Notes: a model not told the origin generated them from the sequence alone. Positions 10,095-19,451 are shown, numbered from the stretch's first letter. The stretch: DNA of 64,000 nt from Phycicoccus sp. HDW14 (GCF_011383005.1 NZ_CP049935.1:4007257-4071256), one strand, 5' to 3'. Numbers and translations are program-made.

Positions 10095-10100
10095 TAGGGT
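10095..10100 (+). promoter_or_regulatory. -10 box TAGGGT of a leaderless promoter
   Basis: TAGGGT is followed by 6 nt and the GTG at 10107, so the NUDIX gene is probably translated from a leaderless transcript. Confidence 0.4.
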
Positions 10101-10106
10101 GGGCCG

Positions 10107-10571
10107 GTGGCCACTCCCGACTTCATCCTCCGGCTGCGCGAGCGGGTGGGGCACGACCTCCTGTGGCTGCCGGGGATGACGGCGGTCGTCCTGCACGGCG
10201 ACGAGGTGCTCCTCGTCCGGCGGGCCGACACCGGCGCCTGGACGCCGGTCACGGGCATCAGCGACCCGGGGGAGCACCCGGCGCAGACCGCGGTGCGGGA
10301 GTGCCTGGAGGAGACCGGGGTCCACTGCGAGGTGGACCTGCTGGCGTGGGTCGGCGTCACCGGCGTCGTCGAGTACCCCAACGGCGACCGGTCGCAGTAC
10401 GTCGACCACGTCTTCCGGTGCCGGTACGTGTCGGGGGAGGCGCACGTCGCGGACGACGAGTCGTCGGAGGTGGCGTGGTTCCCGCTGGACGGTCTCCCGC
10501 CGATGTCCGACGAGCACGCCGGGCGCATCGCCGTGGCCGCCACGCACGAGGGTCCGACGCGACTGACCTGA
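10107..10571 (+). CDS. NUDIX hydrolase
   Basis: A 154-residue NUDIX protein that probably cleaves a nucleoside diphosphate linked to another moiety. The NUDIX box runs from G50 through E56 to REC-LEETGV (residues 50-72) and fits the GX5EX7REUXEEXGU pattern, apart from Cys following RE. The surrounding beta strands (TAVVLHGDEVLLVRRADTG) are typical. The substrate is not predictable; house-cleaning or mutT-like roles are possible. Intact frame, GTG start, leaderless promoter upstream. A strong hairpin follows the stop. Confidence 0.9.
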   Translation: MATPDFILRLRERVGHDLLWLPGMTAVVLHGDEVLLVRRADTGAWTPVTGISDPGEHPAQTAVRECLEETGVHCEVDLLAWVGVTGVVEYPNGDRSQYVDHVFRCRYVSGEAHVADDESSEVAWFPLDGLPPMSDEHAGRIAVAATHEGPTRLT

Positions 10572-10574
10572 CTT

Positions 10575-10620
10575 CGGTCGGAGGATCGTCTCCCCCGGGA
10601 GGGGCACGATCCTCCGACCG
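10575..10620. terminator. Perfect 15-bp hairpin between convergent genes
   Basis: CGGTCGGAGGATCGT (10575-10589) pairs perfectly with ACGATCCTCCGACCG (10606-10620). The 16-nt loop itself contains CTCCC/GGGAG. It has no T tract, as is common for actinobacterial terminators, and lies between the convergent NUDIX and methyltransferase genes. Confidence 0.6.
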
Positions 10621-10639
10621 GGGCCGGTGATGCCGCCCA

Positions 10640-10679
10640 CGGGAGGGTCGACCGGGTCGGCGCACGGTGAACCCTCCCG
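10640..10679. terminator. Second hairpin, 9-bp stem
   Basis: CGGGAGGGT (10640-10648) and ACCCTCCCG (10671-10679) are perfect inverted repeats with a 22-nt spacer, just downstream of the larger hairpin and before the stop of the minus-strand methyltransferase. Confidence 0.4.
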
Positions 10680-10710
10680 GCTGCGTGCTCCCGTCGCCCG
10701 GACGGCGCCT

Positions 10711-11391
10711 TCAGTAGCGGCGCCAGCGGAGGGCGACGGCGTAGTCGACGCCCAGCCCCTCGTGCTCGGCCAGCACCGCATCGGCCGCACCCGGTGGCAG
10801 CTCGATGCGCACGACCGCCTCGAGGTCCTCGCGCCGGTCGAAGGTCCACTCGATGGTCAGCGCCTCCGTCGTGAAGCCCTGCCGGTCCCAGAACCGTTGC
10901 ACGGCAACGGGGTCGTAGGCCGGGTAGGCGCGCGAGAACCACGCGCCGAACGTCGAGCGCGTGGCGTCGTTGTCGACGAGGCAGGCCACGCCGCCGGGCC
11001 GGACGACGCGGGACAGCTCGGCCAGGCCCGGCTCGCACCCCGCCCCGAAGAAGTAGGCCCACCGCGCGTGCACCACGTCCACCGAGCCGGCGGACAGGGG
11101 CAGCGCCTCCGCGTCGCCCGCCAGCACGCGCGCGCGGGAACCCCTCGCGCGCAGCCGGTTCGCCGCACGACGCACCAGCGGCAGGTGCGGCTCGACCCCG
11201 ACCACCCGCGCCCCGCGCTCGGCGAACCGGGGGAGGTGGAACCCGGACCCGCACCCGACGTCGAGCAGGTCCGCGCCGGCCAACGGGTGCAGCGCTGCGA
11301 CCGCCCGGTCGATGACCCCCGCCCGGTCGGACGCGAGGTTCTCGAGCTCGTAGACGTCCGGGGTGTCCCAGATGTTCGGGCTGCGGATCAT
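10711..11391 (-). CDS. Class I SAM-dependent methyltransferase
   Basis: A 226-residue class I methyltransferase. Motif I is LLDVGCGSGFHLPRF (residues about 41-55), followed by VVGVEPHL (acidic ribose-binding residue), GDAEALPLSAGSVDVVHARWAYFFG and LAELSRVVRPGGVACLVD, the UbiE-like order. C-terminal half includes aromatic-rich segments of unknown role. It is similar to methyltransferase type 11 proteins acting on small molecules; the substrate is not predictable. Intact frame. It lies 16 nt downstream of the Cys-rich hypothetical gene on the same strand, so the two may be cotranscribed. Confidence 0.85.
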   Translation of the reverse strand: MIRSPNIWDTPDVYELENLASDRAGVIDRAVAALHPLAGADLLDVGCGSGFHLPRFAERGARVVGVEPHLPLVRRAANRLRARGSRARVLAGDAEALPLSAGSVDVVHARWAYFFGAGCEPGLAELSRVVRPGGVACLVDNDATRSTFGAWFSRAYPAYDPVAVQRFWDRQGFTTEALTIEWTFDRREDLEAVVRIELPPGAADAVLAEHEGLGVDYAVALRWRRY

Positions 11392-11407
11392 GCTGTGCGG
11401 GAACCGG

Positions 11408-12313
11408 TCAGGACGACGGCGCAGGGTGCGCGGGCTCGTTCGACCCGTCGGGCAGCGCCGACCCGCCCCGGACGCGCGGCACCTTGGTGCGCCGGCCGCC
11501 GATCGTGTCGGCCTCCGCCGTCGCCGGGTGCACGAGCAGCGGGATGAGCTTGCGGGCCCCGGCCGACCTCGCGTGCCGCACGACCGCGAGGTGCGCCTCG
11601 CACCGGACGACCAGCTCCTCGTACGCCGCCTCGCCCATCAGGGCGACGAGCTCGGCGTGGCTGCTGCGGTACACCGGCTCGCGCCCGACGTGCGCCTCCG
11701 GGTTCGACGAGCAGTACCAGTCGAGGTCGTGCCCGCCGGGGCCCCATCCGCGCCGGGTGTACTCGGCGATGGTCACCTCCTGGTACGACGTGTCGTCCGG
11801 CTGCTCGACGGTGCGGTACGACCGGCGGATCGGCAGCTGCCAGCAGACGTCGGGCTTGGCCTCGTGCGGAGGGGTGCCGGTGAGCACCGCGTGCTGGTGC
11901 AGCGCGCACCCCGCACCCGCCGGGAAGCCGGGCCGGTTGAGGAAGATGCACGCGCCGTCGACGACCTTGGTCTTGCGGTCGCCCTCGTCGTCGACCTCGG
12001 TCCACGCCGAGCGCCGCGCCGGGTTCTTGTCGCCGCGCTTGCCGTGGCCCGGGTGGTGCTGCCACTCGTCCTCCCCGAGCTCGGCGACGACCCGCCGCAC
12101 CCGCTCGAGGTCGTCGTCGTCGGTGAAGTGCGCGCCGAGGGTGCAGCACCCGTCGTCGGGCCGGTCCGCGTAGATGCCGCGGCATCCGGACCCGAAGATG
12201 CAGGTCCAGCTCGAGGTCAGCCAGGTGAGGTCGACGCGGAAGCGCTGGCCCGCGTCGGCCGGGTCGGCGAACTCGGCCCAGGTGCGGGGGATGTCGAGGG
12301 AGGCTTCGGGCAC
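11408..12313 (-). CDS. Cysteine-cluster protein of unknown function
   Basis: A 301-residue soluble protein that I do not recognise as a characterised enzyme. It has spaced cysteines in short motifs ([47 protein letters not shown] and DWYCSSNP), suggesting a bound metal or Fe-S cluster, comparable to YkgJ/DUF3109-like cysteine-cluster proteins. No signal peptide or membrane segment is apparent. GTG start at 12313. It is divergent from the ppx/gppA gene and precedes the methyltransferase on the same strand. Metal binding is inference from the cysteine pattern. Confidence 0.6.
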   Translation of the reverse strand: MPEASLDIPRTWAEFADPADAGQRFRVDLTWLTSSWTCIFGSGCRGIYADRPDDGCCTLGAHFTDDDDLERVRRVVAELGEDEWQHHPGHGKRGDKNPARRSAWTEVDDEGDRKTKVVDGACIFLNRPGFPAGAGCALHQHAVLTGTPPHEAKPDVCWQLPIRRSYRTVEQPDDTSYQEVTIAEYTRRGWGPGGHDLDWYCSSNPEAHVGREPVYRSSHAELVALMGEAAYEELVVRCEAHLAVVRHARSAGARKLIPLLVHPATAEADTIGGRRTKVPRVRGGSALPDGSNEPAHPAPSS

Positions 12314-12400
12314 CCGCCCACCCTATGCACGGGCGTGGTCACCGCAGCGTCACCGCACCGCGGCCCCCACACCGCGCCGTGGGACCGCCGCCGCACCCAC

Positions 12401-12406
12401 TAGGTT
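12401..12406 (+). promoter_or_regulatory. -10 box TAGGTT of a leaderless promoter
   Basis: TAGGTT stands 6 nt before the ATG at 12413 of the Ppx/GppA gene and no ribosome binding site is present, so transcription likely begins at the start codon. Confidence 0.4.
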
Positions 12407-12412
12407 GGCCCC

Positions 12413-13339
12413 ATGCGCCTTGGGGTCGTCGACGTCGGTTCCAACACCGTCCACCTCCTCGTCGTCGACGCCCACCCCGGCGCCCAGCCGCTGCCGGCGA
12501 GCAAGCACAAGATCGACCTGCGCCTCTCCGAGCACGCCACCGAGGACGGGGCCATCGGCGACGAGGGCCGCGAGCGGCTGGCCGACTTCGTCGCCGAGTG
12601 CCTCACCGTCGCCGAGGACCAGGGCGTCGAGGACCTGCGCGGCTTCGTCACGAGCGCCATCCGCGAGGCCCCCAACGGCACCGAGGTCCTCGACCACGTC
12701 GCCGAGCGCACCGGGGTCCGTCTCGACGTCCTCACCGGGGAGGAGGAGGCCCGGCTGACCTTCCTCGCCGTGCGCCGCTGGTTCGGCTGGTCGGCCGGCC
12801 GGCTGCTCGTCGCCGACATCGGCGGCGGTTCCCTCGAGCTGGCCCTCGGCCTCGACGAGGACCCAGACGTCGCCGTCTCCGTGCCCCTCGGCGCCGGCCG
12901 CGTCACCCGTGACCTGCTGCCCGGCGACCCGCCGTCGGCCGACGACGTCCGCGAGGCCCGCCGGTGCGTCCGCGCGACCATCGCCGCCGAGCTGCGTCCG
13001 CTCGCCAAGGCCGGCACCCCGGACCTCGCCGTCGGCACGTCGAAGACGATGCGTTCGCTGGCGCGCATCTGCGGCGCCGCCCCGAGCTCGGAGGGGATGT
13101 ACGAGGAGCGGCTGCTCGAGCGTGCGCGCCTCGCCGAGAAGCTGCCCGAGATCGCCGCGATGACCACGCGCGAGCGCTCCGACCTGCCCGGCGTCTCGGC
13201 GTCGCGCGCCCGTCAGCTGCTCGCCGGCGCCGTCGTCGCGGACGCCACGATGGACCTGCTGGGGCTCGACCACCTGCAGATCTGCCCCTGGGCGCTGCGC
13301 GAGGGCATCCTCCTGCGGCACCTCGACCGGATGGGGTGA
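12413..13339 (+). CDS. Ppx/GppA family phosphatase
   Basis: A 308-residue exopolyphosphatase/guanosine pentaphosphate phosphatase family member of the ASKHA fold. Phosphate-binding [13 protein letters not shown] starts at residue 7, [10 protein letters not shown] and [14 protein letters not shown] follow, and [14 protein letters not shown] is the second phosphate loop. The C-terminus ([12 protein letters not shown]) is standard for short actinobacterial paralogues. It likely hydrolyses polyphosphate or pppGpp at chain ends; which substrate dominates cannot be told. It is intact and its TGA overlaps the GTG of the downstream TIM-barrel gene. Confidence 0.92.
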   Translation: MRLGVVDVGSNTVHLLVVDAHPGAQPLPASKHKIDLRLSEHATEDGAIGDEGRERLADFVAECLTVAEDQGVEDLRGFVTSAIREAPNGTEVLDHVAERTGVRLDVLTGEEEARLTFLAVRRWFGWSAGRLLVADIGGGSLELALGLDEDPDVAVSVPLGAGRVTRDLLPGDPPSADDVREARRCVRATIAAELRPLAKAGTPDLAVGTSKTMRSLARICGAAPSSEGMYEERLLERARLAEKLPEIAAMTTRERSDLPGVSASRARQLLAGAVVADATMDLLGLDHLQICPWALREGILLRHLDRMG

Positions 13340-14133
13340 GCGTGGCCGCCCGGGTCACGCTGTCGACGGCGTCGGTGTACCCGGAGGGGTGCGCCTCGGC
13401 CTTCGCCACAGCGGCCCGGCTCGGCTACGACGGTGTCGAGGTGATGGTCTGGACCGACCCCCTGACCCGAGAAGCCGGTGCGCTGCAACGACTCTCGGAT
13501 CTGCACGGCGTGCCGGTGCTCTCGGTGCACGCCCCGACCCTGCTCGTCACCCAGCGGGTCTGGGGCGCCGACCCGTGGGAGAAGGTCGACCGCTCCGTCG
13601 GCCTGGCCCGCGAGCTCGGCGCCGGCACGGTCGTCCTGCACCCGCCGTTCCGGTGGCAGCGCGAGTACGCCCGGGGCTTCGCCGACGGGGTCGCCCTGCG
13701 CGAGGACGAGACCGACGTCCGGCTGGCCGTCGAGAACATGTACCCGTGGCGCGCCGGCGCACGCACCCGCGAGGTCGAGGCCTACCTCCCGCACTGGGAC
13801 CCCGTGCCCCAGCCCTACGACCACGTGACCCTCGACCTGTCGCACACCGCGACCGCCGGCTCCGACGCCCTCGAGATGGTCGACCGCCTCGGCCCCCGGC
13901 TCACCCACCTGCACCTCGCCGACGGGTCCGGTGCCCCGCGCGACGAGCACCTCGTCCCGGGCCGCGGTGGCCAGCCCTGCGGTGCGGTCCTCGAGGCGCT
14001 GGCGACGAAAGGGTTCGCGGGCGACGTCGTCGTCGAGGTCTCGACCCGCCGCAGCGACGAGGAGGGCCGCGACCTCGACCTCGCCGAGGCGCTCGCCTTC
14101 GCCCGGTTGCACCTCGACCCTGTCGCCTCCTGA
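13336..14133 (+). CDS. Sugar phosphate isomerase/epimerase-like TIM-barrel protein
   Basis: About 265 residues with the xylose isomerase-like TIM-barrel pattern: [71 protein letters not shown] and [10 protein letters not shown], with metal-ligand His, Glu and Asp residues in the expected strands. It is likely an isomerase or epimerase with unknown sugar substrate. I take the GTG at 13336, which overlaps the ppx stop (GTGA); a GTG at 13342 is possible. Cotranscription with ppx/gppA is likely. Intact frame. Confidence 0.8.
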   Translation: MSVAARVTLSTASVYPEGCASAFATAARLGYDGVEVMVWTDPLTREAGALQRLSDLHGVPVLSVHAPTLLVTQRVWGADPWEKVDRSVGLARELGAGTVVLHPPFRWQREYARGFADGVALREDETDVRLAVENMYPWRAGARTREVEAYLPHWDPVPQPYDHVTLDLSHTATAGSDALEMVDRLGPRLTHLHLADGSGAPRDEHLVPGRGGQPCGAVLEALATKGFAGDVVVEVSTRRSDEEGRDLDLAEALAFARLHLDPVAS

Positions 14134-14204
14134 GCGGAGGTCCCGGGGTCGGCGGGCCGCACCGGTGCTCGACACGCGGTCCCGGTGGTGCCATCGTCGG
14201 GGTC

Positions 14205-14939
14205 ATGGCCGACGACGCGATCGTGGTCGAGGACCTCCGGGTGACGCGGGGCGGCCGCGAGGTGCTCCCGGGGCTCTCGATGACGGTGCCGCGCGGGCAG
14301 GTCGTCGGCCTCCTCGGCCCGAGCGGCGGTGGCAAGTCGACCCTCATGCGCTCGGTGGTCGGCGTGCAGGTCGTCGCCGGCGGCACGGTCACCGTCCTCG
14401 GCGAGCCCGCGGGGTCGCCGGCCCTGCGCTCACGGGTCGGCTACCTCACGCAGGCGGCGAGCGTGTACGCCGACCTGTCTGTGAAGGACAACGTCCGCTA
14501 CTTCGCCCGGGTCCTCGGCCGGGACGACGCCGCCGCCGACCGGGCCATCGAGTCCGTCGACCTCACCGACCACGCGGACGCCCGCGTCGAGAACCTCTCC
14601 GGTGGGCAGCTGTCCCGTGCCGGACTGGCCTGCACCCTCGTCGGCGACCCCGAGGTGCTCGTGCTCGACGAGCCGACCGTCGGCCTCGACCCCGTGCTGC
14701 GCCGGGACCTCTGGGAGATCTTCCGGGGCCTGGCCGCCGAGGGTCGCACGCTGCTCGTCTCCAGCCACGTGATGGACGAGGCGGTGCGCTGCGACCGGCT
14801 CGTGCTGCTGCGCGCCGGTCGCGTCCTCAGCGACTCGCCCCTCCCGGAGCTGTTGTCCCGCACCGGGACCGAGGATGCCGACTCGGCGTTCCTGGCCCTC
14901 GTCGACGAGGACGCCAGCCACGACGGAGGTGCCGCGTGA
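14205..14939 (+). CDS. ABC-2 type exporter, ATP-binding subunit
   Basis: A 244-residue ABC ATPase. Walker A is GPSGGGKST (38-46), the signature LSGGQLSRAG and Walker B VLVLDEPTVGLDP are present, and SSHVMDEAVRC contains the switch histidine. It is of the CcmA/DrrA class that powers export of small molecules or resists drugs. The stop overlaps the GTG of the permease gene, so the two form a two-gene exporter. The ATG at 14205 has no convincing Shine-Dalgarno sequence. Substrate unknown. Confidence 0.93.
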   Translation: MADDAIVVEDLRVTRGGREVLPGLSMTVPRGQVVGLLGPSGGGKSTLMRSVVGVQVVAGGTVTVLGEPAGSPALRSRVGYLTQAASVYADLSVKDNVRYFARVLGRDDAAADRAIESVDLTDHADARVENLSGGQLSRAGLACTLVGDPEVLVLDEPTVGLDPVLRRDLWEIFRGLAAEGRTLLVSSHVMDEAVRCDRLVLLRAGRVLSDSPLPELLSRTGTEDADSAFLALVDEDASHDGGAA

Positions 14940-15673
14940 ACCCCCGCATCACGCTCGCCACCGCGGCCCGCATCCTGCGCCAGCTGCGGGGCGACCACCG
15001 CACCGTCGCGCTGATGCTCGTCGTGCCGTGCGTGCTGCTCGGGCTGCTGGCCTGGGTCTACTCCGACTCGCCCGTCGTCTTCGACCAGATCGGGCCCGCT
15101 CTGCTCGGGGTCTTCCCGCTCGTCGTCATGTTCATCGTCACGAGCATCGCCACGCTGCGCGAGCGCACCACCGGCACCCTCGAGCGGCTGCTGACGACCC
15201 CGCTGGGCAAGGGCGACCTGATCCTCGGTTACGCGCTGGCCTTCGGGGTGATGGCCGTGGTGCAGGCCGTCGTCGCCAGCGCGTTCGCCGTGTGGGTGTG
15301 CGGCCTCGACGTCGCCGGGCCGCTGTGGCTGCTCGTCGTCATCGCCGTCGTCGACGCCGTGCTCGGCACCGCGCTCGGGCTGCTCGCGAGCGGCTTCGCG
15401 CGCACCGAGTTCCAGGCCGTGCAGTTCATGCCGGCGTTCATCCTACCGCAGTTCCTGCTCTGCGGACTGCTCATGCCGCGCGACCGGATGCCCGGGGTGC
15501 TGGAGGCGGTCTCGGACGTGCTGCCCCTGTCCTACGCGGTCGACGCGATGAAGGACGTCTCGGCGCAGGCCGACCCGCTCGGCGACGTGCTGCCGAGCCT
15601 CGGCGTCATGGTGCTCTGGGTCGCCGTGGCGCTGCTCCTCGGCAGCCTGACCCTGCCCCGCCGCACGCCCTGA
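14936..15673 (+). CDS. ABC-2 type transporter permease
   Basis: A 245-residue membrane protein with six predicted hydrophobic segments, from VALMLVVPCVLLGLLAWVY through IGPALLGVFPLVVMFIVTS, to VLWVAVALLLGSL. RERTTGTLERLLTTPLGKGD between helices 2 and 3 is the hallmark cytosolic loop of the ABC-2 family. It pairs with the overlapping upstream ATPase, GTG start at 14936. The pair resembles NodJ/DrrB-like exporters. What is exported is unknown. It converges with the M15 peptidase gene with only 22 nt between them. Confidence 0.92.
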   Translation: MNPRITLATAARILRQLRGDHRTVALMLVVPCVLLGLLAWVYSDSPVVFDQIGPALLGVFPLVVMFIVTSIATLRERTTGTLERLLTTPLGKGDLILGYALAFGVMAVVQAVVASAFAVWVCGLDVAGPLWLLVVIAVVDAVLGTALGLLASGFARTEFQAVQFMPAFILPQFLLCGLLMPRDRMPGVLEAVSDVLPLSYAVDAMKDVSAQADPLGDVLPSLGVMVLWVAVALLLGSLTLPRRTP

Positions 15674-15695
15674 GCGCCCACCACGGCCCCGCGGC

Positions 15696-16436
15696 TCAGG
15701 GGTTGGGGATCTCGAAGTGCTGGTAGTCCTTGAGGCTCGTGTAGTCGCCGCCCCACGCGAAGCCCCTCTCCGCGAAGGCCTTCACGACGGAGTCGCCGGC
15801 GACGACCATCCCCGGCCGGACGTCCGTGCGGTCGAGGTAGTCGCGCCCCGCCGCCGGGAGCACCGTCGTGCCCTTGACGTAGGGGTTCTCGACGGTGTTG
15901 ACGTCGATGGCCTTGCCGTAGCTGTGGATCGAGAAGCGGTCGGTCGTCCCGGTGATCGGCCGGCAGTTGAACGCCGAGGTGTTGTCGGCGGCCATCGACG
16001 CGTCGTCGCTGCCGCCGTAGGCCTCGATGAGCTGCATCCGGCGGATGGGGAAGCGCTGCTCGTAGAGCTGTCCGAAGACGCGCGTGACGTCACGGGCCAC
16101 GTCCTCGTGGACCATGAGCCGGCCGACGTGCGGGCGGTCGTCGAAGCCCCAGAAGGTCATCGTGACGATCCGCAGGTCCTCGATCGGCACCGGGCACCCG
16201 GGCTTCCAGCTGACCCCGACCATCGAGGCTCGGGTCCACGGGTCCACCGGCGTGACGATCGACAGGAACGGCAGGTGCCGGCCCGGGTGCCAGCCGGCGA
16301 CCGCCCGGTCGAGACCCGCCGAGGGAGCCGGGTCCGGCCTCGGCGGAGCCTGCGCGGCGGCCGGGGCCGCCGGGGCGGCGAGCGCGGCGAGGAGCGCGGC
16401 GGTGGCGAGGAGGACGGTGGACGGGCGGGCTCGCAC
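15696..16436 (-). CDS. Secreted M15-family metallopeptidase
   Basis: A 246-residue exported protein. A signal peptide is evident (VRARPSTVLLATAALLAALA then Ala-rich), followed by a Pro-rich stretch. The catalytic domain shows FNCRPITGTTDRFSIHSYG-KAIDVN, giving the zinc-binding HxxxxxxD, and ends FAWGGDYTSLKDYQHFE, containing the final zinc histidine. This is the VanY/L-alanyl-D-glutamate peptidase-like M15 fold (Peptidase_M15_4). It probably trims peptidoglycan stem peptides outside the membrane. GTG start at 16436. Intact. Divergent from the proline dehydrogenase gene, 108 nt apart. Confidence 0.88.
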   Translation of the reverse strand: MRARPSTVLLATAALLAALAAPAAPAAAQAPPRPDPAPSAGLDRAVAGWHPGRHLPFLSIVTPVDPWTRASMVGVSWKPGCPVPIEDLRIVTMTFWGFDDRPHVGRLMVHEDVARDVTRVFGQLYEQRFPIRRMQLIEAYGGSDDASMAADNTSAFNCRPITGTTDRFSIHSYGKAIDVNTVENPYVKGTTVLPAAGRDYLDRTDVRPGMVVAGDSVVKAFAERGFAWGGDYTSLKDYQHFEIPNP

Positions 16437-16532
16437 GGTGGGGCTCCCGGGGGTCGGGGACGGACGGGGACGTCCGGCCACCGTAGGTCGGGTCGCGCGG
16501 CACCGCGCGTCGAGCGCCGCCGGTCCGGCGGC

Positions 16533-16538
16533 TAGCCT
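16533..16538 (+). promoter_or_regulatory. -10 box TAGCCT of a leaderless promoter
   Basis: TAGCCT is 6 nt upstream of the GTG at 16545 (proline dehydrogenase). The start again continues GTGGAC, as at the 4.3-kb promoter. Confidence 0.4.
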
Positions 16539-16544
16539 GCTGCG

Positions 16545-17495
16545 GTGGACGCCTCCGACCTGCTCCGTGGAGCACTGCTGCAGCTGTCCGGGTCCGACAC
16601 CGTGCGGTCCGCCGTCGTCAGGGCCCCGGTCAGTCGGTCCGTCGTCGCCCGCTACGTCGCGGGCGAGGAGGTGCCCGACGCCGTGGGCGTCACCGGCGAG
16701 CTGCGCGCCACCAACCGGCTCGCCACCATCGACCACCTCGGCGAGGACGTCACCGACCGGGCCCAGGCCGAGCACACCCGCGACACCTACCTCGCCCTGC
16801 TCGCCGCCCTCGACGAGGCCGACCTCTCGCGCTTCGGGGCCGCCGAGGTGAGCGTCAAGCTGAGCGCCGTCGGGCAGGCCATCCCGGGTGACGGTGACGC
16901 CATCGCCCTCGAGAACGCGCGCGCCATCTGCGAGGCGGCCGAGCGGGTCGGCACGACCGTGACCCTCGACATGGAGGACCACACGACGACCGACCGCACG
17001 CTCGAGGCGGTCCGGGCGCTGCGCGAGGACTTCCCGTGGGTCGGCGCCGTGCTCCAGGCCTACCTCCACCGCACCGAGGCCGACTGCCGCGACCTCGCCG
17101 GCCCCGGCAGCCGGGTCCGCCTCTGCAAGGGCGCCTACAAGGAGCCCGCCTCGGTCGCGTACCAGGACGGCGGGGACGTCGACCTCTCCTACGTCCGCTG
17201 CCTCAAGGTGCTCATGGCCGGCGAGGGCTACCCGATGGTCGCCACGCACGACCCGCGCCTCGTCGAGATCGGCCAGGCCCTCGCGTCGCACCACGGACGC
17301 TCCCCGGACACCTACGAGTTCCAGATGCTGCTGGGCGTGCGACCCCTGGAGCAGAAGCGGATCGCCGACCGCGGCCACCAGATGCGCGTCTACCTGCCGT
17401 TCGGCGCGGACTGGTACGGGTACCTGGTGCGGCGGCTCGCCGAGCGCCCCGCCAACGTCCGCTTCTTCCTGCGCTCGCTCGCCTCGAGCGGCTGA
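16545..17495 (+). CDS. Proline dehydrogenase
   Basis: FAD-dependent oxidation of proline to pyrroline-5-carboxylate. The 316-residue single-domain enzyme has EVSVKLSAVGQAIPG, TLDMEDHTTTDRTLE, AVLQAYLHRTEADC, RLCKGAYKEP, MVATHDPRL and FQMLLGVRP, the strands and catalytic residues of the PRODH barrel, and ends with YGYLVRRLAERPANVRFFLRSL, which carries the substrate-binding arginines. Length is that of monofunctional enzymes rather than PutA. It is followed 16 nt later by proC, whose product makes proline, an oddly opposed pair but common in actinobacteria. Leaderless start likely. Confidence 0.94.
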   Translation: MDASDLLRGALLQLSGSDTVRSAVVRAPVSRSVVARYVAGEEVPDAVGVTGELRATNRLATIDHLGEDVTDRAQAEHTRDTYLALLAALDEADLSRFGAAEVSVKLSAVGQAIPGDGDAIALENARAICEAAERVGTTVTLDMEDHTTTDRTLEAVRALREDFPWVGAVLQAYLHRTEADCRDLAGPGSRVRLCKGAYKEPASVAYQDGGDVDLSYVRCLKVLMAGEGYPMVATHDPRLVEIGQALASHHGRSPDTYEFQMLLGVRPLEQKRIADRGHQMRVYLPFGADWYGYLVRRLAERPANVRFFLRSLASSG

Positions 17496-17499
17496 CGGG

Positions 17500-17505
17500 C
17501 ATACT
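17500..17505 (+). promoter_or_regulatory. -10 box CATACT upstream of proC
   Basis: CATACT lies 6 nt before the ATG at 17512, suggesting a separate leaderless promoter for proC just after the proline dehydrogenase stop. Confidence 0.35.
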
Positions 17506-17511
17506 CGCCCC

Positions 17512-18311
17512 ATGGGTACGGTCGCGATCTTCGGTGCCGGTGTCATGGGCGAGACGCTCCTCTCGGGGCTGCTGCGCGCGGGACGGCCGGCCGACTCCCT
17601 CCTCATCACCGAGCGGCGCCCCGAGCGGGCCGCCGAGCTGGTCGAGAAGTACGGGGTCCGGGTGCTCGAGAACGCCGAGGCCGCCGCGCTCGCCGACACC
17701 CTCGTCCTCGTCGTCAAGCCGCAGGACATGGGCTCGCTGCTCGAGGAGATCGGCCCGCACGTCGACGGCGGGAACCTCGTCGTCAGCCTCGCGGCCGGCA
17801 TCACGACGTCCTTCGTGGAGTCCCGTCTGCCGGAGGGCCGTTCGGTGGTGCGGGTCATGCCCAACACCCCGGCGCTCGTCGACCAGGGGATGGCGGCGGT
17901 CTCCGGCGGGGCGCACTGCGCGCCCGAGCAGGTCGCCGAGGCCGAGCAGCTGCTCGCCGCCACGGGCAAGGTGCTCGAGGTCCCGAGAAGCTCCAGGACG
18001 CCGTCACCGCCATCTCCGGCAGCGGGCCGGCGTACATCTTCTACGTCGTCGAGGCGATGATCGAGGCCGGCGTGGTGCTCGGCATGCCGCGCGCCACCGC
18101 CACCGAGCTCGTCGTCCAGACGCTCTTCGGGGCCGCGACGATGATCAAGGAGACCGGCCAGCACCCCACGGTGCTGCGCGAGCAGGTCACCTCGCCCGGA
18201 GGCACCACCGCCGCGGCCCTGCGGGTCATGGACGACCACAAGGTGCGTGCCGCGTTCATCAGCGCGATGGAGGCCGCCGCCGTCCGCAGCGCCGAGCTCG
18301 CCGGTGGCTGA
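17512..18311 (+). CDS. proC: Pyrroline-5-carboxylate reductase
   Basis: Reduces pyrroline-5-carboxylate to proline with NAD(P)H. About 266 residues. Rossmann motif VAIFGAGVMGETLLSG at the N-terminus, VRVMPNTPALVDQGM, and the C-terminal signature split by a lost G near 17984: DAVTAISGSGPAYIF, then TVLREQVTSPGGTTAAAL. All the expected segments are present so the enzyme is likely functional. Its stop overlaps the GTG of the acetyltransferase that follows. Confidence 0.94.
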
Positions 18312-18828
18312 GCCCGACGCCGTCCCCGGCCTGGCCCCGCCGCTGCGCGTCGAGCCGGTCACGACGGCCACCTGGCGCGCCTACCGCGACGTGCGCCTCG
18401 CCGCGCTGCTCGACAGCCCTCGGGCCTTCTGGACCACCTGGGCCGAGGCCGCCGAGCGCAGCGACGAGGACTGGCAGGCCCTCGTCGCGGACGGGCCGAG
18501 TGTCTGGCTCGCGTGGGACGGCGAGCGACCGGTCGGCACCGTGGGCCTCTGGCACGACGAGGACCAGCCCGACGACGAGGCGTACGTCGTCGGGATGTGG
18601 GTGGTCTCCGACGCCCGGGGCAGCGGCGCCGCGGACGCCCTGGTCGAGGCAGCGCTGGCCGGCGCGGTCGCCGACGGCCGTCGCCGGGTCACCCTCGACG
18701 TCGCCCGCGAGAACAGCCGGGCCCTGCGCTTCTACCTCCGGCACGGGTTCGCCCTGACCGGGGAGACCGGGACGATGCCGTGGGACCCGACGTGCGACGA
18801 GGTCCGGATGGCCCGGCGGGTCCGCTGA
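18304..18828 (+). CDS. GNAT-family N-acetyltransferase
   Basis: A 174-residue GCN5-related acetyltransferase. The acetyl-CoA binding region reads YVVGMWVVSDARGSGAADAL, with the R/Q-x-x-G-x-G/A pyrophosphate loop, followed by VTLDVARENSRALRFYLRHG, the typical motif B. It starts at a GTG overlapping proC's TGA by several bases. The following gene is a second GNAT of similar design, likely an old duplication. Substrate (amino group of a small molecule or protein) cannot be predicted. Confidence 0.85.
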   Translation: MAEPDAVPGLAPPLRVEPVTTATWRAYRDVRLAALLDSPRAFWTTWAEAAERSDEDWQALVADGPSVWLAWDGERPVGTVGLWHDEDQPDDEAYVVGMWVVSDARGSGAADALVEAALAGAVADGRRRVTLDVARENSRALRFYLRHGFALTGETGTMPWDPTCDEVRMARRVR

Positions 18829-18901
18829 GCGGGCGCCGTCACACGCTGTTCACCGTCCCCGGTTGCCGGACACCGAGGGTCTCGTGGGAGAGTGACGTGC
18901 C

Positions 18902-19429
18902 ATGAGCGACATCACGGTGCGCCCGCTGGGCGTCGAGGAGTGGGAGCAGTACCGCTCCGTCCGCCTCACCGCCCTCGCCGAGTCGCCGGAGGCCTTCGTC
19001 GCGACGCAGGCCGCCGAGGAGGCCGAACCCGAGGAGTTCTGGCGGGCCCGGATGGAGCGCTCGACCCGGCTGCTCGCCGAGGTCGACGGCGAGCCCGTCG
19101 GCATCGCGAGCGTCGGCGAGGTCGGCGAGGCCAAGCCCGAGGCGGCCCAGCTGTTCGGGCTCTTCGTGCGCCCCGAGGCGCGCGGCTCCGGCGTCGCCAC
19201 CGCCCTGGTGCGGGCCGGCGCCAGGGTCGCTGCCGAGCAGGGCCGCTCGCAGCTCTACTACTGGGTCGGCACCGACAACGGCCGGGCCGTGGCCTTCGCG
19301 AGCGGCTTCGGCTTCCGCCCCACCGGGCTGCGCCGGCCGATGCGCGTCGTCTCCGAGGACGACGGCGAGGAGGAGGTCGCGATGACCCTCCCGCTCTCCG
19401 GCGACCGCGGCGGCATCCCCAACTTCTGA
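18902..19429 (+). CDS. GNAT-family N-acetyltransferase
   Basis: A 175-residue acetyltransferase. N-terminal ITVRPLGVEEWEQYRSVRL and ALAESPEAFVAT match the family, the CoA loop is LFVRPEARGSGVATALV, and motif B is YYWVGTDNGRAVAFASGFGF. It resembles the neighbouring GNAT at 18304 in length and layout (both open with the Y/R-S/D-V-R-L and ESPEAF/DSPRAF pattern), so they are probably paralogues. ATG start. Nothing in the sequence reveals its substrate. Confidence 0.86.
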   Translation: MSDITVRPLGVEEWEQYRSVRLTALAESPEAFVATQAAEEAEPEEFWRARMERSTRLLAEVDGEPVGIASVGEVGEAKPEAAQLFGLFVRPEARGSGVATALVRAGARVAAEQGRSQLYYWVGTDNGRAVAFASGFGFRPTGLRRPMRVVSEDDGEEEVAMTLPLSGDRGGIPNF

Positions 19430-19451
19430 GCCCGCCGGCTGAGTCGCACGA